Source: Thalassolituus sp. UBA1087
GTDB lineage: Bacteria > Pseudomonadota > Gammaproteobacteria > Pseudomonadales > Oceanobacteraceae
NCBI GenBank assembly: GCA_002314145.1
Contig: DCCG01000016.1
Span: 26,608 to 90,607 of the forward strand
Direction of reading: 5' to 3'
Length of the DNA: 64,000 nt
Both the position numbers and the translations under genes were made by a program. The notes beneath the pieces were generated by a model that was given only the letters and a program-made list of their open reading frames with translations, did not search any database and was not told the DNA's origin. Of this stretch, positions 25,990 to 34,264 are shown one piece after another. Every line of letters starts with the position of its first letter. Positions within the stretch are counted from its first letter, which is position 1.

Positions 25990-26652
25990 GTGAAAAAACT
26001 GTTCATTGTATTTGCTCTGATATTCACAGCAACGGCAGCACAGGCAGTCGAAAAACGTTACGTCACCGACAGCCTCTGGCTGCAGCTGCGTTCCGGTCCG
26101 GGCCAGGAATACCGCATTCTGAAAGCATTACAAAGCGGTGAGCACCTTATTTTCATCGAAGAAAATGCCGATGTTGGTTACACCAAAGTCAGAACCGACA
26201 AAGGGCTTGAGGGCTGGGTTCTGACCCGTTTTCTGGTTGACGAACCCGTCGCGAAAGAAAAGCTGATTCTCGCCAACCGTGAGCTGGAAAAAGTAAAAGC
26301 GGAACTGGAAACCACCAAAACCCAGAAAGCGGAATATCAGGCCGAAGTGGAAAAGCTGAAAAGTGAGCGTTCTGGTCTGGGTCGCGAAAACACAGATCTG
26401 GAAGACGAACTGAACCGTATTAAAACCATTTCCGAAAACGCTCTGGCGCTGGATGAGAAAGTAAAAAAACTCACCCAGCGTAATCAGGATCTGGAAATTA
26501 AACTCGAGACACTGACGGCTGAAAACGAAAGCCTGTCTGACCATCGTCAACGTACTTTTCTGCTGTATGGCGGCGGTCTGGTGGTCCTCGGCATCGTTGC
26601 CGGGCTGATTCTGCCTTCTATCCGTGGGCGTAAAAGCAGTGGCTGGGCATAA
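25990..26652 (+). CDS. SH3-domain membrane protein (TIGR04211 type)
   Basis: A 220-residue envelope protein. A signal peptide (VKKLFIVFALIFTATAAQA) is followed by a bacterial SH3b domain (about residues 22-85, VTDSLWLQLRSGPGQEYRIL to GWVLTRFL), a coiled coil of about 100 residues, and a C-terminal helix (LLYGGGLVVLGIVAGLILP) with a short basic tail. The layout matches TIGR04211 proteins such as YgiM: periplasmic SH3, stalk and membrane anchor. Start is GTG at 25990 preceded by GAGGGAGCC. It ends before a clear terminator. Confidence 0.87.
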   Translation: MKKLFIVFALIFTATAAQAVEKRYVTDSLWLQLRSGPGQEYRILKALQSGEHLIFIEENADVGYTKVRTDKGLEGWVLTRFLVDEPVAKEKLILANRELEKVKAELETTKTQKAEYQAEVEKLKSERSGLGRENTDLEDELNRIKTISENALALDEKVKKLTQRNQDLEIKLETLTAENESLSDHRQRTFLLYGGGLVVLGIVAGLILPSIRGRKSSGWA

Positions 26653-26671
26653 CACAGTCATCTGAAACCAG

Positions 26672-26695
26672 AGGGGAGCACAGCTCCCCTTTTTT
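26672..26695 (+). terminator. Rho-independent terminator after the yciB-yciI-SH3 operon
   Basis: AGGGGAGC-ACA-GCTCCCCT followed by TTTTT, 19 bases after the stop codon. Confidence 0.9.
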
Positions 26696-26774
26696 CTGAC
26701 ATACGGATACACAGGCCAACGAAACCACAGGAGATATTCCTCTCCCGTGACTGATACTGACAATGGAGAACCTC

Positions 26775-27350
26775 ATGTTACGCCGATTTATGCTGCAGCT
26801 GTCTGTTGCATTGACCCTGTCTCTGACTTTATTCACCCAGGTGCAGGCTGATGGAAAAAGCGACACCGTTAACCTTGTGATGAGCACCAATGCCGGTGAC
26901 ATCGGACTGCAGCTGAACCGCGCCAAGGCGCCCGTCAGCGTGGAAAATTTTTTAACCTATGTGGAAAGCGGGCATTACGACGGCACGATTTTCCACCGTG
27001 TGATTAAAGACTTTATGATTCAGGGCGGCGGATACAGCGACGATATGCGCAAAAAAGCCACGCTGCCACCGATTAAAAACGAAGCGGACAATGGCCTGAA
27101 AAACCTGCGCGGTACCATCGCCATGGCACGCACCCGTGATGTGAACAGTGCCACCAGCCAGTTCTTTATCAATGTTAAAGATAATGCCTTCCTCGACCAT
27201 GGTGCCCGGGATTTCGGCTACGCCGTATTTGGCAAAGTGGTCAGCGGCATGGATGTTGTGGATGCCATCGCCAACGCGCCCACCGGCGCGCGTGATAAAC
27301 CCGAGGAAACCGTGGTCATTGAATCTGTGCGCGTCCTGCCATCAGAGTAA
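26775..27350 (+). CDS. Periplasmic cyclophilin-type peptidyl-prolyl isomerase
   Basis: A 191-residue protein with a signal peptide (MLRRFMLQLSVALTLSLTLF to VQA) and a cyclophilin domain: FHRVIKDFMIQGGGY, the NLRGTIAMAR segment, SQFFINVKDNAFLD and FGYAVFGKVVSGMDVV. It speeds cis-trans isomerisation at proline in exported proteins, like PpiA. The in-frame ATG at 26763 is passed over because GGAG lies just before the ATG at 26775. Its 3' end overlaps the convergent AEC transporter gene by 9 bases. Confidence 0.92.
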   Translation: MLRRFMLQLSVALTLSLTLFTQVQADGKSDTVNLVMSTNAGDIGLQLNRAKAPVSVENFLTYVESGHYDGTIFHRVIKDFMIQGGGYSDDMRKKATLPPIKNEADNGLKNLRGTIAMARTRDVNSATSQFFINVKDNAFLDHGARDFGYAVFGKVVSGMDVVDAIANAPTGARDKPEETVVIESVRVLPSE

Positions 27351-28223
27351 CCACCATAACAACAGCGGCACGGTGGCAAAGGACATCAGAGTGGACATCA
27401 CCACCATGCCAGCCACCGCTTCCGGCTGACGCTGAAAACGCTCAGCGAATAAATAATTGAACACCGCCACCGGCATGGATGCCTGGGTCAGCACTACCCC
27501 CCGGGCAATGCCCTGCAGATCGAGTAATTCAACCACCAGCAACCCCGCCAGCAGTCCGCCGCCGATCCGCAGCACACTGTACATCAGCGCCTGTTTCCAC
27601 TGACGCACCTGCAGACGCTGCAATGATACCCCCAGCGTAATCAGCATCAGGGGGATCGTCATACCGCCGATCAGAGTCACTGAGTTTTCCAGCGCCCGCG
27701 GTAATTGCCAATCCTGCCACAACAGGATCAGCGCCAGGGCCAGGGCATACAGAACCGGCATTTTTATAAGCCCGCGCAGCCCGCCGGCGGCACGACCGCC
27801 CGCCAGCAGAATACCGGCCGGAAAGTGGGCCACCGACAGCACCATAAAAAACGCCAGTGCCAGCGCCAGGCCTTCGTCTCCAAAGGCCAGCATACAGACA
27901 GGTAATCCCATGTTGCCGGAGTTAGAAAATACCAGTGACGGCAGATAGGCGCGGACATCATGCCCCATCAGCCGCGGAATCACTGCCCCCAGAACAGCCA
28001 TCAACATTGCCACCAGTACACAGGCCAGCGCCGTACGCTGAAAAGCGCCCATATCTATTTCCACTGATCCCAGTACCGACAGCATCAGCGCCGGTGCGCC
28101 GACATTCAGCACCAGACGGGAAATAAAATCCGGATCAAAACCATGCCCTTGCCGGGCCCAGAAAAAACCTATCGCGGCGCACACCAATACCGGCGCCATA
28201 ATGGCAAAAATTTCAGTTATCAT
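27342..28223 (-). CDS. AEC-family (auxin efflux carrier-like) permease
   Basis: A 293-residue membrane protein with about ten helices in two similar halves, starting MITEIFAIMAPVLVCAAIGFF, with FSNSGNMGLPVCMLAFG, the conserved Asn/Gly crossover motif of the family. AEC permeases move organic acids such as malate or malonate, or related solutes; the substrate is not evident. The frame can be read from a TTG at 28238, but the ATG at 28223 is more likely. It is divergent from mnmC with only 33 bases between starts. Confidence 0.87.
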   Translation of the reverse strand: MITEIFAIMAPVLVCAAIGFFWARQGHGFDPDFISRLVLNVGAPALMLSVLGSVEIDMGAFQRTALACVLVAMLMAVLGAVIPRLMGHDVRAYLPSLVFSNSGNMGLPVCMLAFGDEGLALALAFFMVLSVAHFPAGILLAGGRAAGGLRGLIKMPVLYALALALILLWQDWQLPRALENSVTLIGGMTIPLMLITLGVSLQRLQVRQWKQALMYSVLRIGGGLLAGLLVVELLDLQGIARGVVLTQASMPVAVFNYLFAERFQRQPEAVAGMVVMSTLMSFATVPLLLWWLL

Positions 28224-28256
28224 GGCGGCATCATACAACAGTTACCGGAGTTTACC

Positions 28257-30356
28257 TTGTCTGACGCGCCTTCCACTCCCAGGTCCCCGGAACTCAGCTG
28301 GCGTGAAGATGGGCAGCCGGTTTCGGCTGAGTTTGATGATCCTTATTTTTCGGTGGAAAACGGCCTGCAGGAAAGCCGCTATGTTTTTCTGCAGCACAAT
28401 GGTCTGCCGCAACGCTGGCAGCAATGGCAAGGCAGCTTCTGTATTGTGGAAACCGGTTTTGGCACCGGGCTGAATTTTCTGATGAGCTGGCAAAGCTGGC
28501 GCCAGCACCAGAATACCGGCGATGCCCGGCGCTGGTTGCACATGACCAGTATTGAAAAATACCCGATGGACCGCGGACAACTGCAACAGGCGCTGGCATT
28601 GTGGCCGGAACTGCAGGAACTCAGCCAGCGTTTACTGGAACAGTATCCGCTGGCAGTTGCGGGATTCCATCATCTCAGCTGGCCTGAAGAACGCATCAGC
28701 CTGACGCTGGTGTTTGACGATGTCAGCCATGCCTTACCGCAGCTGAGCGGACCGGTCCACGCCTGGTATCTGGACGGATTTGCCCCCTCGAAAAACCCAC
28801 AGATGTGGAGCGATGAACTCTTTGCCGGCATGCGCCGCTTAAGCAACCTGTCGCAATCAACCAGCGCTGCCGCAGAAACCGCAGATCAACTCACCAGTGT
28901 CGCGACTTTCACCGCCGCCGGACGGGTGCGCCGGGGATTAAGCGGCGCTGGCTTCCATGTCACCCGGGTGCCCGGGTTTGGCCGCAAACGCGAGATGCTG
29001 GCGGGGTTTTATAACCGCCGCTGCGGCCCGGAACCCCATATTCTGAGCCAATACAAACCCTGGCAACTGGCGCCCGCAGCACAGCCATCAGAGCGCAGCC
29101 ATGGTTTGAACAAAGATGACAGACACATTGCCGTTATCGGTGCCGGACTGGCAGGTACCACCACGGCCCGGATGCTGGCCAGCCGCGGCTACCGGGTCAC
29201 GCTGCTGGATCACCAGGGCATTGCCCAGGGTGGCTCAGGCAATCCGCAGGGCGGGCTGTATGTCAAACTGGCAGCCAATGATCAGGCGATTCATACAGAC
29301 TTTTACTTGCAGGCCTTTCAGTATGCCCTGAACTTTATGCAGGCAGAACTCGGCCCGGGAGACAGTCACAACCCCCACTGGCAACAGTGCGGCGTTCTGC
29401 AACTGGCGTACGATGAAAAAGAAGCCCGGCGCCAGGATAAATTCTGCCAGACCGGGTCTGTGCCCGCAGATCTGGTCTACCCTGTCAGCCCATCGCAGGC
29501 CAGCGACCTCTGCGGCACTCCACAAACCACCGGCGGCTTGTTTTTCCCCAGCGCCGGCTGGGTGAGCCCTGCCGCTCTCTGCCAGCAGCTGATTCAACAC
29601 CATGGCATTGAGTTCGTGCAGCACAAGGTACAGGCGCTGCACACAAACGAAGATGGCTGGACGTTAATCACAGATAACGGAACACTGAACGCTGACCAGG
29701 TTGTGATCTGTACCGCCGCCGATGCCAGAGACCTGCTGCCGGATGCTTATCTGCCGGTCAAAACCATCCGTGGCCAGCTGAGTTATCTTGACCCGCTCCA
29801 GGCACCGGCCCTGAACACAGTGGTCTGTGGCCGCAGCTATATGGCACCGCCACGCAACGGCCGCCTGTGCCTGGGCGCCACCTACAATCTGAAGGATAAT
29901 GAATACGCGCTGCGCGACAGTGATCACCAGACCAATCTCAGTCATCTGCCGGATTTCGGCCCCGAATGGCAGGCGTTTTCTGCCCGCCAGGATCAGCAGC
30001 AGGCGGTACTGGGAGGTCGTGTTGGCTTCCGCTGTACAACGCCCGATTATCTGCCTATGACCGGCCCGGTGCCGCGTTCCAGGGATTTTGTGGCCCGGTT
30101 TGCCCCCATGGTGCGTAATGCCAAACGTATTCCGGCCCAGCCGGTACCCTGTTATCCGGGGCTTTGGCTGAATATTGGTCATGGTTCCCGGGGACTGGCT
30201 TCAGGGCCATTATGTGCCGCATTACTGACGGCTCAGATCAGTGGCGATGCCCTGCCGGTGGGACTCGATGTGGCCGGCGCTCTGTGGCCCGGGCGCTTTC
30301 TGCTGCGCGATATGATCCGCAGAAAACTGCCCGACGGTCTTTATCCGTCCGGCTGA
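28257..30356 (+). CDS. mnmC: Bifunctional tRNA 5-methylaminomethyl-2-thiouridine biosynthesis protein MnmC
   Basis: A 699-residue two-domain enzyme. Residues 1-270 are the SAM methyltransferase half (DPYFSVENGLQESRYVFL, FCIVETGFGTGLNFL, WYLDGFAPSKNPQMW). From about residue 290 comes the FAD oxidoreductase half with the dinucleotide motif IAVIGAGLAGTTTARML, GSGNPQGGLYVKL and PCYPGLWLNIGHGSRGL. It performs the last two steps of mnm5s2U34 formation. The likely start is TTG at 28257, six bases after GGAG; upstream in-frame codons overlap the divergent AEC gene. Confidence 0.95.
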   Translation: MSDAPSTPRSPELSWREDGQPVSAEFDDPYFSVENGLQESRYVFLQHNGLPQRWQQWQGSFCIVETGFGTGLNFLMSWQSWRQHQNTGDARRWLHMTSIEKYPMDRGQLQQALALWPELQELSQRLLEQYPLAVAGFHHLSWPEERISLTLVFDDVSHALPQLSGPVHAWYLDGFAPSKNPQMWSDELFAGMRRLSNLSQSTSAAAETADQLTSVATFTAAGRVRRGLSGAGFHVTRVPGFGRKREMLAGFYNRRCGPEPHILSQYKPWQLAPAAQPSERSHGLNKDDRHIAVIGAGLAGTTTARMLASRGYRVTLLDHQGIAQGGSGNPQGGLYVKLAANDQAIHTDFYLQAFQYALNFMQAELGPGDSHNPHWQQCGVLQLAYDEKEARRQDKFCQTGSVPADLVYPVSPSQASDLCGTPQTTGGLFFPSAGWVSPAALCQQLIQHHGIEFVQHKVQALHTNEDGWTLITDNGTLNADQVVICTAADARDLLPDAYLPVKTIRGQLSYLDPLQAPALNTVVCGRSYMAPPRNGRLCLGATYNLKDNEYALRDSDHQTNLSHLPDFGPEWQAFSARQDQQQAVLGGRVGFRCTTPDYLPMTGPVPRSRDFVARFAPMVRNAKRIPAQPVPCYPGLWLNIGHGSRGLASGPLCAALLTAQISGDALPVGLDVAGALWPGRFLLRDMIRRKLPDGLYPSG

Positions 30357-30425
30357 ATCATACAAGAGGAAATCATGGTGGCCCCCGGAGGGCTCAGGAA
30401 AGGGCTGTCAGGGCGTTTACGCGCC

Positions 30426-30644
30426 TCAGACGACGCGTTTCATCTGTCGGCGGCGCTCGGCCAGTTCACGGTCGCGTATGACCTTCTGGCGGGCATTCTC
30501 GGAATCTTCGCGTATCTGGCGCATGGCCGAGGATAAAGCCTCACAGCACTGGCGTATTTCAGCCAGCTGAGCCTTCATCGCATCGATATCGCCAACGGCC
30601 TGACGAATTCTGCGTTTTATCTGTTGATGCTGAATATCATTCAT
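30426..30644 (-). CDS. Small charged coiled-coil protein, unknown function
   Basis: A 72-residue, almost wholly helical protein (MNDIQHQQIKRRIRQAVGDI, later ENARQKVIRDRELAERRRQM), very rich in Arg, Gln and Glu, with one Cys pair (RQCCEAL). I do not recognise the family. Its ATG overlaps the stop of the UPF0270 gene, so it is translated in the same operon. No signal peptide or membrane helix is present. Confidence 0.7.
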   Translation of the reverse strand: MNDIQHQQIKRRIRQAVGDIDAMKAQLAEIRQCCEALSSAMRQIREDSENARQKVIRDRELAERRRQMKRVV

Positions 30645-30957
30645 GCGGATCACCAGCCCAGCCGTGATGGCGTAACACCTGTACCATTTCAATGTGGCAG
30701 GTCTGACTGACGGGGTCAAATAAAAGTGTCGCTTCTGACCGCTTAAGCTGCGCCAGCACATGGGCTTTTTTGTCCGCCAGCGAGTAATCGTAATCGCCGT
30801 AATCCGTGCCCTCACGGGTGACAAACTCTTCCAGAATAGCATCCAGCGCGTCAGCACTGAGCCGTGAGTAAGGCACCTCAATCACCCCTTCCTGCGGCGT
30901 ATCATCAGCCGGCGGCGCGCCAGGGCTCTCTGCCGGCGTGTAATCGTCAGACGGCAA
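30637..30957 (-). CDS. YheU family (UPF0270) protein
   Basis: A 106-residue protein whose residues 26-90 match UPF0270/YheU: VPYSRLSADALDAILEEFVT, REGTDYGDYDYSLADKKAHV, QLKRSEATLLFDPVSQTCHI. The function of the family is unknown. The first 24 residues are Pro/Ala/Asp-rich and extra relative to E. coli YheU. The likely start is TTG at 30957, because GGGAGG stands six bases before it; a GTG at 30885 would give a family-length protein. It overlaps its neighbours on both sides (11 and 8 bases). Confidence 0.82.
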   Translation of the reverse strand: MPSDDYTPAESPGAPPADDTPQEGVIEVPYSRLSADALDAILEEFVTREGTDYGDYDYSLADKKAHVLAQLKRSEATLLFDPVSQTCHIEMVQVLRHHGWAGDPHE

Positions 30958-31390
30958 AGCCGGCCTCCCGCTCCCACTCGCAGCTCATCCGGAGTTCTGA
31001 ATCAGATGGCACATGGCCCTGCTCAGCATTCCAGTTAAACGTATGCTTGCCGGACAATTCTGTTTCAAGGTGGATCGTTGCTGATACCCAGTACATGCTT
31101 TTCAGCAGGGTTTCGAACTGGCGCAGCCAGTGCTCCCACTCGTACTCGACAGCTTTATAGGAAGCCGCAAACTGGATCAGCTGGGTATGGTAGGTGCCGC
31201 TGAAGACATCGTCTCCGGGCATGGAGAACATTTCCCGGCACAACAGAGACCAATCATCATCAACACCGGAAGGCAGGGCCTGAATGGCACTCAGATTCGA
31301 GCGTCGCTGCAACCGGGCGGTGAATTCGTCGCTTGCCGGAGCATGACGGATAACGCCGTAAACAATGGATTCCTGATCGAACGCAGACAC
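30947..31390 (-). CDS. Conserved hypothetical protein, 147 residues
   Basis: I do not recognise this protein. It is soluble, mildly acidic and rich in Trp and aromatic residues in its centre (VEYEWEHWLRQFETLLKSMYW) and has no signal peptide. It begins with GTG at 31390 behind AGGAT. It leads a three-gene set with a UPF0270 protein and a small coiled-coil protein, linked by overlapping ends, so the three probably act or are regulated together. The frame is closed and in good codon usage. Confidence 0.75.
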   Translation of the reverse strand: MSAFDQESIVYGVIRHAPASDEFTARLQRRSNLSAIQALPSGVDDDWSLLCREMFSMPGDDVFSGTYHTQLIQFAASYKAVEYEWEHWLRQFETLLKSMYWVSATIHLETELSGKHTFNWNAEQGHVPSDSELRMSCEWEREAGFAV

Positions 31391-31442
31391 GAATAATCCT
31401 TACAACTGAATGCAGTCAGCATCATAACCGAAACTGACACAA

Positions 31443-31473
31443 ACAAAAACGGCGCGTTCAGCGCCGGTTTTGT
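31443..31473. terminator. Terminator after phaC (bidirectional shape)
   Basis: ACAAAAACGGCGC and GCGCCGGTTTTGT pair with one mismatch around GTTCA. On the minus strand GGCGC-TGAAC-GCGCC is followed by GTTTTTGTTTGT, 32 bases past the phaC stop. Confidence 0.82.
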
Positions 31474-31505
31474 GTTCTGTTTCACAGCCTGTGGGGAGCG
31501 GCCGT

Positions 31506-33332
31506 TTATTTGTTCAGCACGTCGATAATACGTTGCCGCACATACCGCCCTGGTGCGTCTTCAATCACGTCCAGTCCGCCGTCTCCGGGCTGCCGTGCGG
31601 GGACTTCTTCCATATCCCCCTGGGTCAGTACCCATTGTTGCCAGTCCGTCCACCAGGAGCCCTCATGGCGCTCCGAACCCTGATACCATTCGTCCGCATC
31701 GGCGGTCATTTTATCATTGGTCCAGAAACCGTATTTGTTTTTTGCCGGTGGATTAACAATCCCGGCAATATGCCCGGAACCTCCCAGCACAAAGCGGGTA
31801 TTTTTTGCACCACCAAGCACCTGTGCACCTTTGTACGTGGCTTTCCACAGGGCAATATGATCCTGTGCCGCCGACACAAAGTAAGCGGGTGTTTTAACCG
31901 CGCCGATGTCGATTTTAACTCCATCCACCTCGAGCGCATTTTTTTCAATCAATTCGTTGTACAGATACATATGACGCAGATAATAGCTGTGCATACGCGC
32001 CGGTAAGTTGGTGCTGTCTGTATTCCAGTACAGCAGGTCGAATGCAGCCGGGCGTTCACCCATCAGATAGTTGTTAATAAAGAACGACCAGAACAGATCG
32101 TTTTCACGCAGGGTATTAAAACTGAACGACATTTGCCGGCCATCGTAGTAGCCCAGCACATTCATTTGTTTTTCAAGCGCCGAAATGGCTGTTTCATTAA
32201 TAAATACGCCGATTTCCCCCGGCATGGAAAAATCGATCAGCGTTGCCATAAAAGTGGCCGCTTTAATCGCGTCTCTGCGTTTTTTCTGCAGGTAGGAAAG
32301 TGTGGTCGCCAGCAGGGTCCCGCCAACACAATAGCCGATGGCATTCACTTCTTTCTCGCCGGTCGCCTTTTCAATGGCATCGATGGCCGCTACCGGGCCT
32401 TCCAGCATATAGTTATCAAACCCTTTATCTTTGAGTGATGGCCCGGCATTCACCCAGGAAATACAGAATACGGTATGTCCCTGATCGGTCAGCCATTTGA
32501 GAAAAGAGTTCTCCTGACGCAGATCGAGAATATAGTATTTATTAATAAATGGAGGGATAACCAATAAAGGGCGTTTAAATGTCTTTTCCGTTGTCGGCGT
32601 GTACTGGATGAGCTGCATCAGATCATTCTGGTACACCACTTTACCCGGAGTCACTGCGATATTGCGCCCGACCTGAAATGCGCTGGTGTCGGTCATGGCG
32701 ACATTGAGCGCGCCCTGAACACTGTCATCCATATCTTTCATCAGCTGAGCCACACCATTCACCAGGTTGGTGCCACCGGTCTCCAGTGTTTTACGGATGA
32801 CTTCCGGGTTCAGCCCCGGGAAATTATTCGGTGCCAGTGCATTGATATACTGGCGTACAAAGTACTCAACTTTCTGTTTGGCGTGGTCACTTACGCCATC
32901 GGTATCGCGGATGATTTCCATCAGCGATGATGACTGCAGCAGGTACAGTTGTTTAATAAAATCGAAGACCGGATTATCCGTCCATTCGCCGTCGCGGAAG
33001 CGTTTATCTGCCTTGCCCGGGCCAATAATATCTTCACTCTGTTTGCCCAGAAACTTCAGCACTGTGGTCTGATAAATTTCCTGCTGTTTTTTCAGCATAT
33101 CCATCTGTGCTGCCATAATCCGCCCCGGGTCTTTGCCCAGAGCATCGCCGAATTCGCGCATTGCTTCAGAGAAATCGGTCAGTACAGAGGCGGCCGGGTC
33201 ATCCGCTGATGTCGGCTGGCTGACAGCCCGGGTTATTACATTTCCATAGTGTTCGGCCATATGGCCTGCCATATCATAAAAATCACTGACTGCTTTTTCG
33301 ATGTTTTCTATGGTTTCCTTTGGCGTGGTCAT
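31506..33332 (-). CDS. phaC: Poly(3-hydroxyalkanoate) synthase, class I type
   Basis: A 608-residue alpha/beta-hydrolase-fold PHA polymerase. The lipase-like box GYCVGG holds the nucleophile Cys335; Asp491 (AAQDHIA) and His521 (GGSGHIAG) complete the triad. PhaC_N covers roughly residues 70-245, and the length suits class I enzymes that need no PhaE or PhaR partner. It polymerises hydroxyacyl-CoA on storage granules. A phasin gene lies just upstream, but a terminator at 33366-33392 separates them. No phaA or phaB is seen nearby, so monomer supply must be encoded elsewhere. Confidence 0.94.
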   Translation of the reverse strand: MTTPKETIENIEKAVSDFYDMAGHMAEHYGNVITRAVSQPTSADDPAASVLTDFSEAMREFGDALGKDPGRIMAAQMDMLKKQQEIYQTTVLKFLGKQSEDIIGPGKADKRFRDGEWTDNPVFDFIKQLYLLQSSSLMEIIRDTDGVSDHAKQKVEYFVRQYINALAPNNFPGLNPEVIRKTLETGGTNLVNGVAQLMKDMDDSVQGALNVAMTDTSAFQVGRNIAVTPGKVVYQNDLMQLIQYTPTTEKTFKRPLLVIPPFINKYYILDLRQENSFLKWLTDQGHTVFCISWVNAGPSLKDKGFDNYMLEGPVAAIDAIEKATGEKEVNAIGYCVGGTLLATTLSYLQKKRRDAIKAATFMATLIDFSMPGEIGVFINETAISALEKQMNVLGYYDGRQMSFSFNTLRENDLFWSFFINNYLMGERPAAFDLLYWNTDSTNLPARMHSYYLRHMYLYNELIEKNALEVDGVKIDIGAVKTPAYFVSAAQDHIALWKATYKGAQVLGGAKNTRFVLGGSGHIAGIVNPPAKNKYGFWTNDKMTADADEWYQGSERHEGSWWTDWQQWVLTQGDMEEVPARQPGDGGLDVIEDAPGRYVRQRIIDVLNK

Positions 33333-33365
33333 AAATTACCTGCTGTTAAATAAAGCCGTGGAATT

Positions 33366-33392
33366 AAAAAAGGCCACCGTTTGGTGGCCTTT
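33366..33392 (-). terminator. Terminator between phasin gene and phaC
   Basis: AAAGGCCACC-GTTT-GGTGGCCTTT. On the minus strand the stem is followed by six T, 14 bases after the phasin stop. It should make phasin mRNA more abundant than phaC mRNA. Confidence 0.85.
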
Positions 33393-33406
33393 GATATCAG
33401 ACTGAA

Positions 33407-33793
33407 TCAGGCTGCGGATTTGGACTTGGCAGCGGGCTTGGTGCTGGCGGTGGCAGCCGCTGAAGAGCGGGCTTCCTCCATAACACCTTCGACCTGAGTT
33501 TTGAATTCCATGGCCATATCGGACAGGGCCTTGGCATCGTCCATGATTTTTTTATTCATAGCAGACATGCTTTCTGCCTGAGCCGCGGTATAGGAACGCA
33601 TGGTATCTGCGTCTTTTACTTCAGATGCCTTTTTCATCTGTTCCAGACCCATTTCCGCGTAGGACTTAATGGCATTCAGTTGGAAGTCAGTCAACTTCTC
33701 CATGTTACTGACAAACAGACTATTAAACTTAGCCATAGGCTCGTACATAGTCTTTGCCTGTTCGGTAAATGCATTCAGAATATTCTCTTGCAT
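33407..33793 (-). CDS. phaP: Phasin family protein
   Basis: A 128-residue amphipathic helical protein of the Phasin_2 type: FNSLFVSNMEKLTDFQLNAI, then KSYAEMGLEQMKKASEVKD, and a low-complexity Ala/Lys/Ser tail (SSAAATASTKPAAKSKSAA) like that of other granule proteins. Phasins coat PHA granules and set their number and size. Own promoter region with two inverted repeats and its own terminator point to separate, strong expression ahead of phaC. Confidence 0.9.
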   Translation of the reverse strand: MQENILNAFTEQAKTMYEPMAKFNSLFVSNMEKLTDFQLNAIKSYAEMGLEQMKKASEVKDADTMRSYTAAQAESMSAMNKKIMDDAKALSDMAMEFKTQVEGVMEEARSSAAATASTKPAAKSKSAA

Positions 33794-33839
33794 AGTCTTG
33801 CTCCTTCAAAAGTCTCATACCAGTATCGGCTTACCTATA

Positions 33840-33858
33840 GTAAGACTCTTAGTCTTAC
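33840..33858. repeat. Inverted repeat upstream of phaP
   Basis: GTAAGAC-TCTTA-GTCTTAC, perfect 7-bp arms, 47 bases before the phasin start. A possible operator or a leader hairpin; no known regulator motif is recognised. Confidence 0.5.
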
Positions 33859-33883
33859 AACAGAATGACAATAAACAAACTCC

Positions 33884-33899
33884 CGCAAAAAATTTTGCG
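33884..33899. repeat. AT-rich inverted repeat upstream of phaP
   Basis: CGCAAAA-AA-TTTTGCG, perfect 7-bp arms, about 90 bases before the phasin start and about 70 after the stop of the upstream small gene. It could be an operator for phaP or the end signal of that gene. Confidence 0.45.
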
Positions 33900-33969
33900 A
33901 AATTTCATCCTTTATTCTTACGCACAAAAACTGCATCGAACAATGCGGCCAATAGTGTCTTCTTTTGCC

Positions 33970-34218
33970 CTATTTGTTGTCGCCCGGGGCCTGACCGGCC
34001 ATCAGCTTCATCATCATGCTCTGAAACTGAGTCACCGCGTTCATGCTCTCGTTAAACATAGGCTGATAAAGGCTCAGAGGATCGTATCCCTCTTCGCCGG
34101 ATTTCATTTTTTCCAGCACGGTATTAAAAAACTCCTGCTGGAATTCCTGAACTTCCGGCAAACCCAGTACCTTGCGGAACTCTTCCGGTGTCATATCAAA
34201 GGTAACGTTTATCTTCAT
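33970..34218 (-). CDS. Small PHA-linked protein, 82 residues
   Basis: A short soluble protein, MKINVTFDMTPEEFRKVLGL followed by a helical region rich in Met, Phe and Gln. The N-terminus resembles DUF6489-type small proteins found near PHA genes, but I hold this loosely. A GATAAGGGC leader precedes the ATG. Its position directly upstream of phasin and phaC, on the same strand, suggests a role in storage granules or their regulation. Confidence 0.65.
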   Translation of the reverse strand: MKINVTFDMTPEEFRKVLGLPEVQEFQQEFFNTVLEKMKSGEEGYDPLSLYQPMFNESMNAVTQFQSMMMKLMAGQAPGDNK

Positions 34219-34264
34219 GCCCTTATCCTTATAAAATGTAGGTCATACTTCTTAGGTCGTCCAG

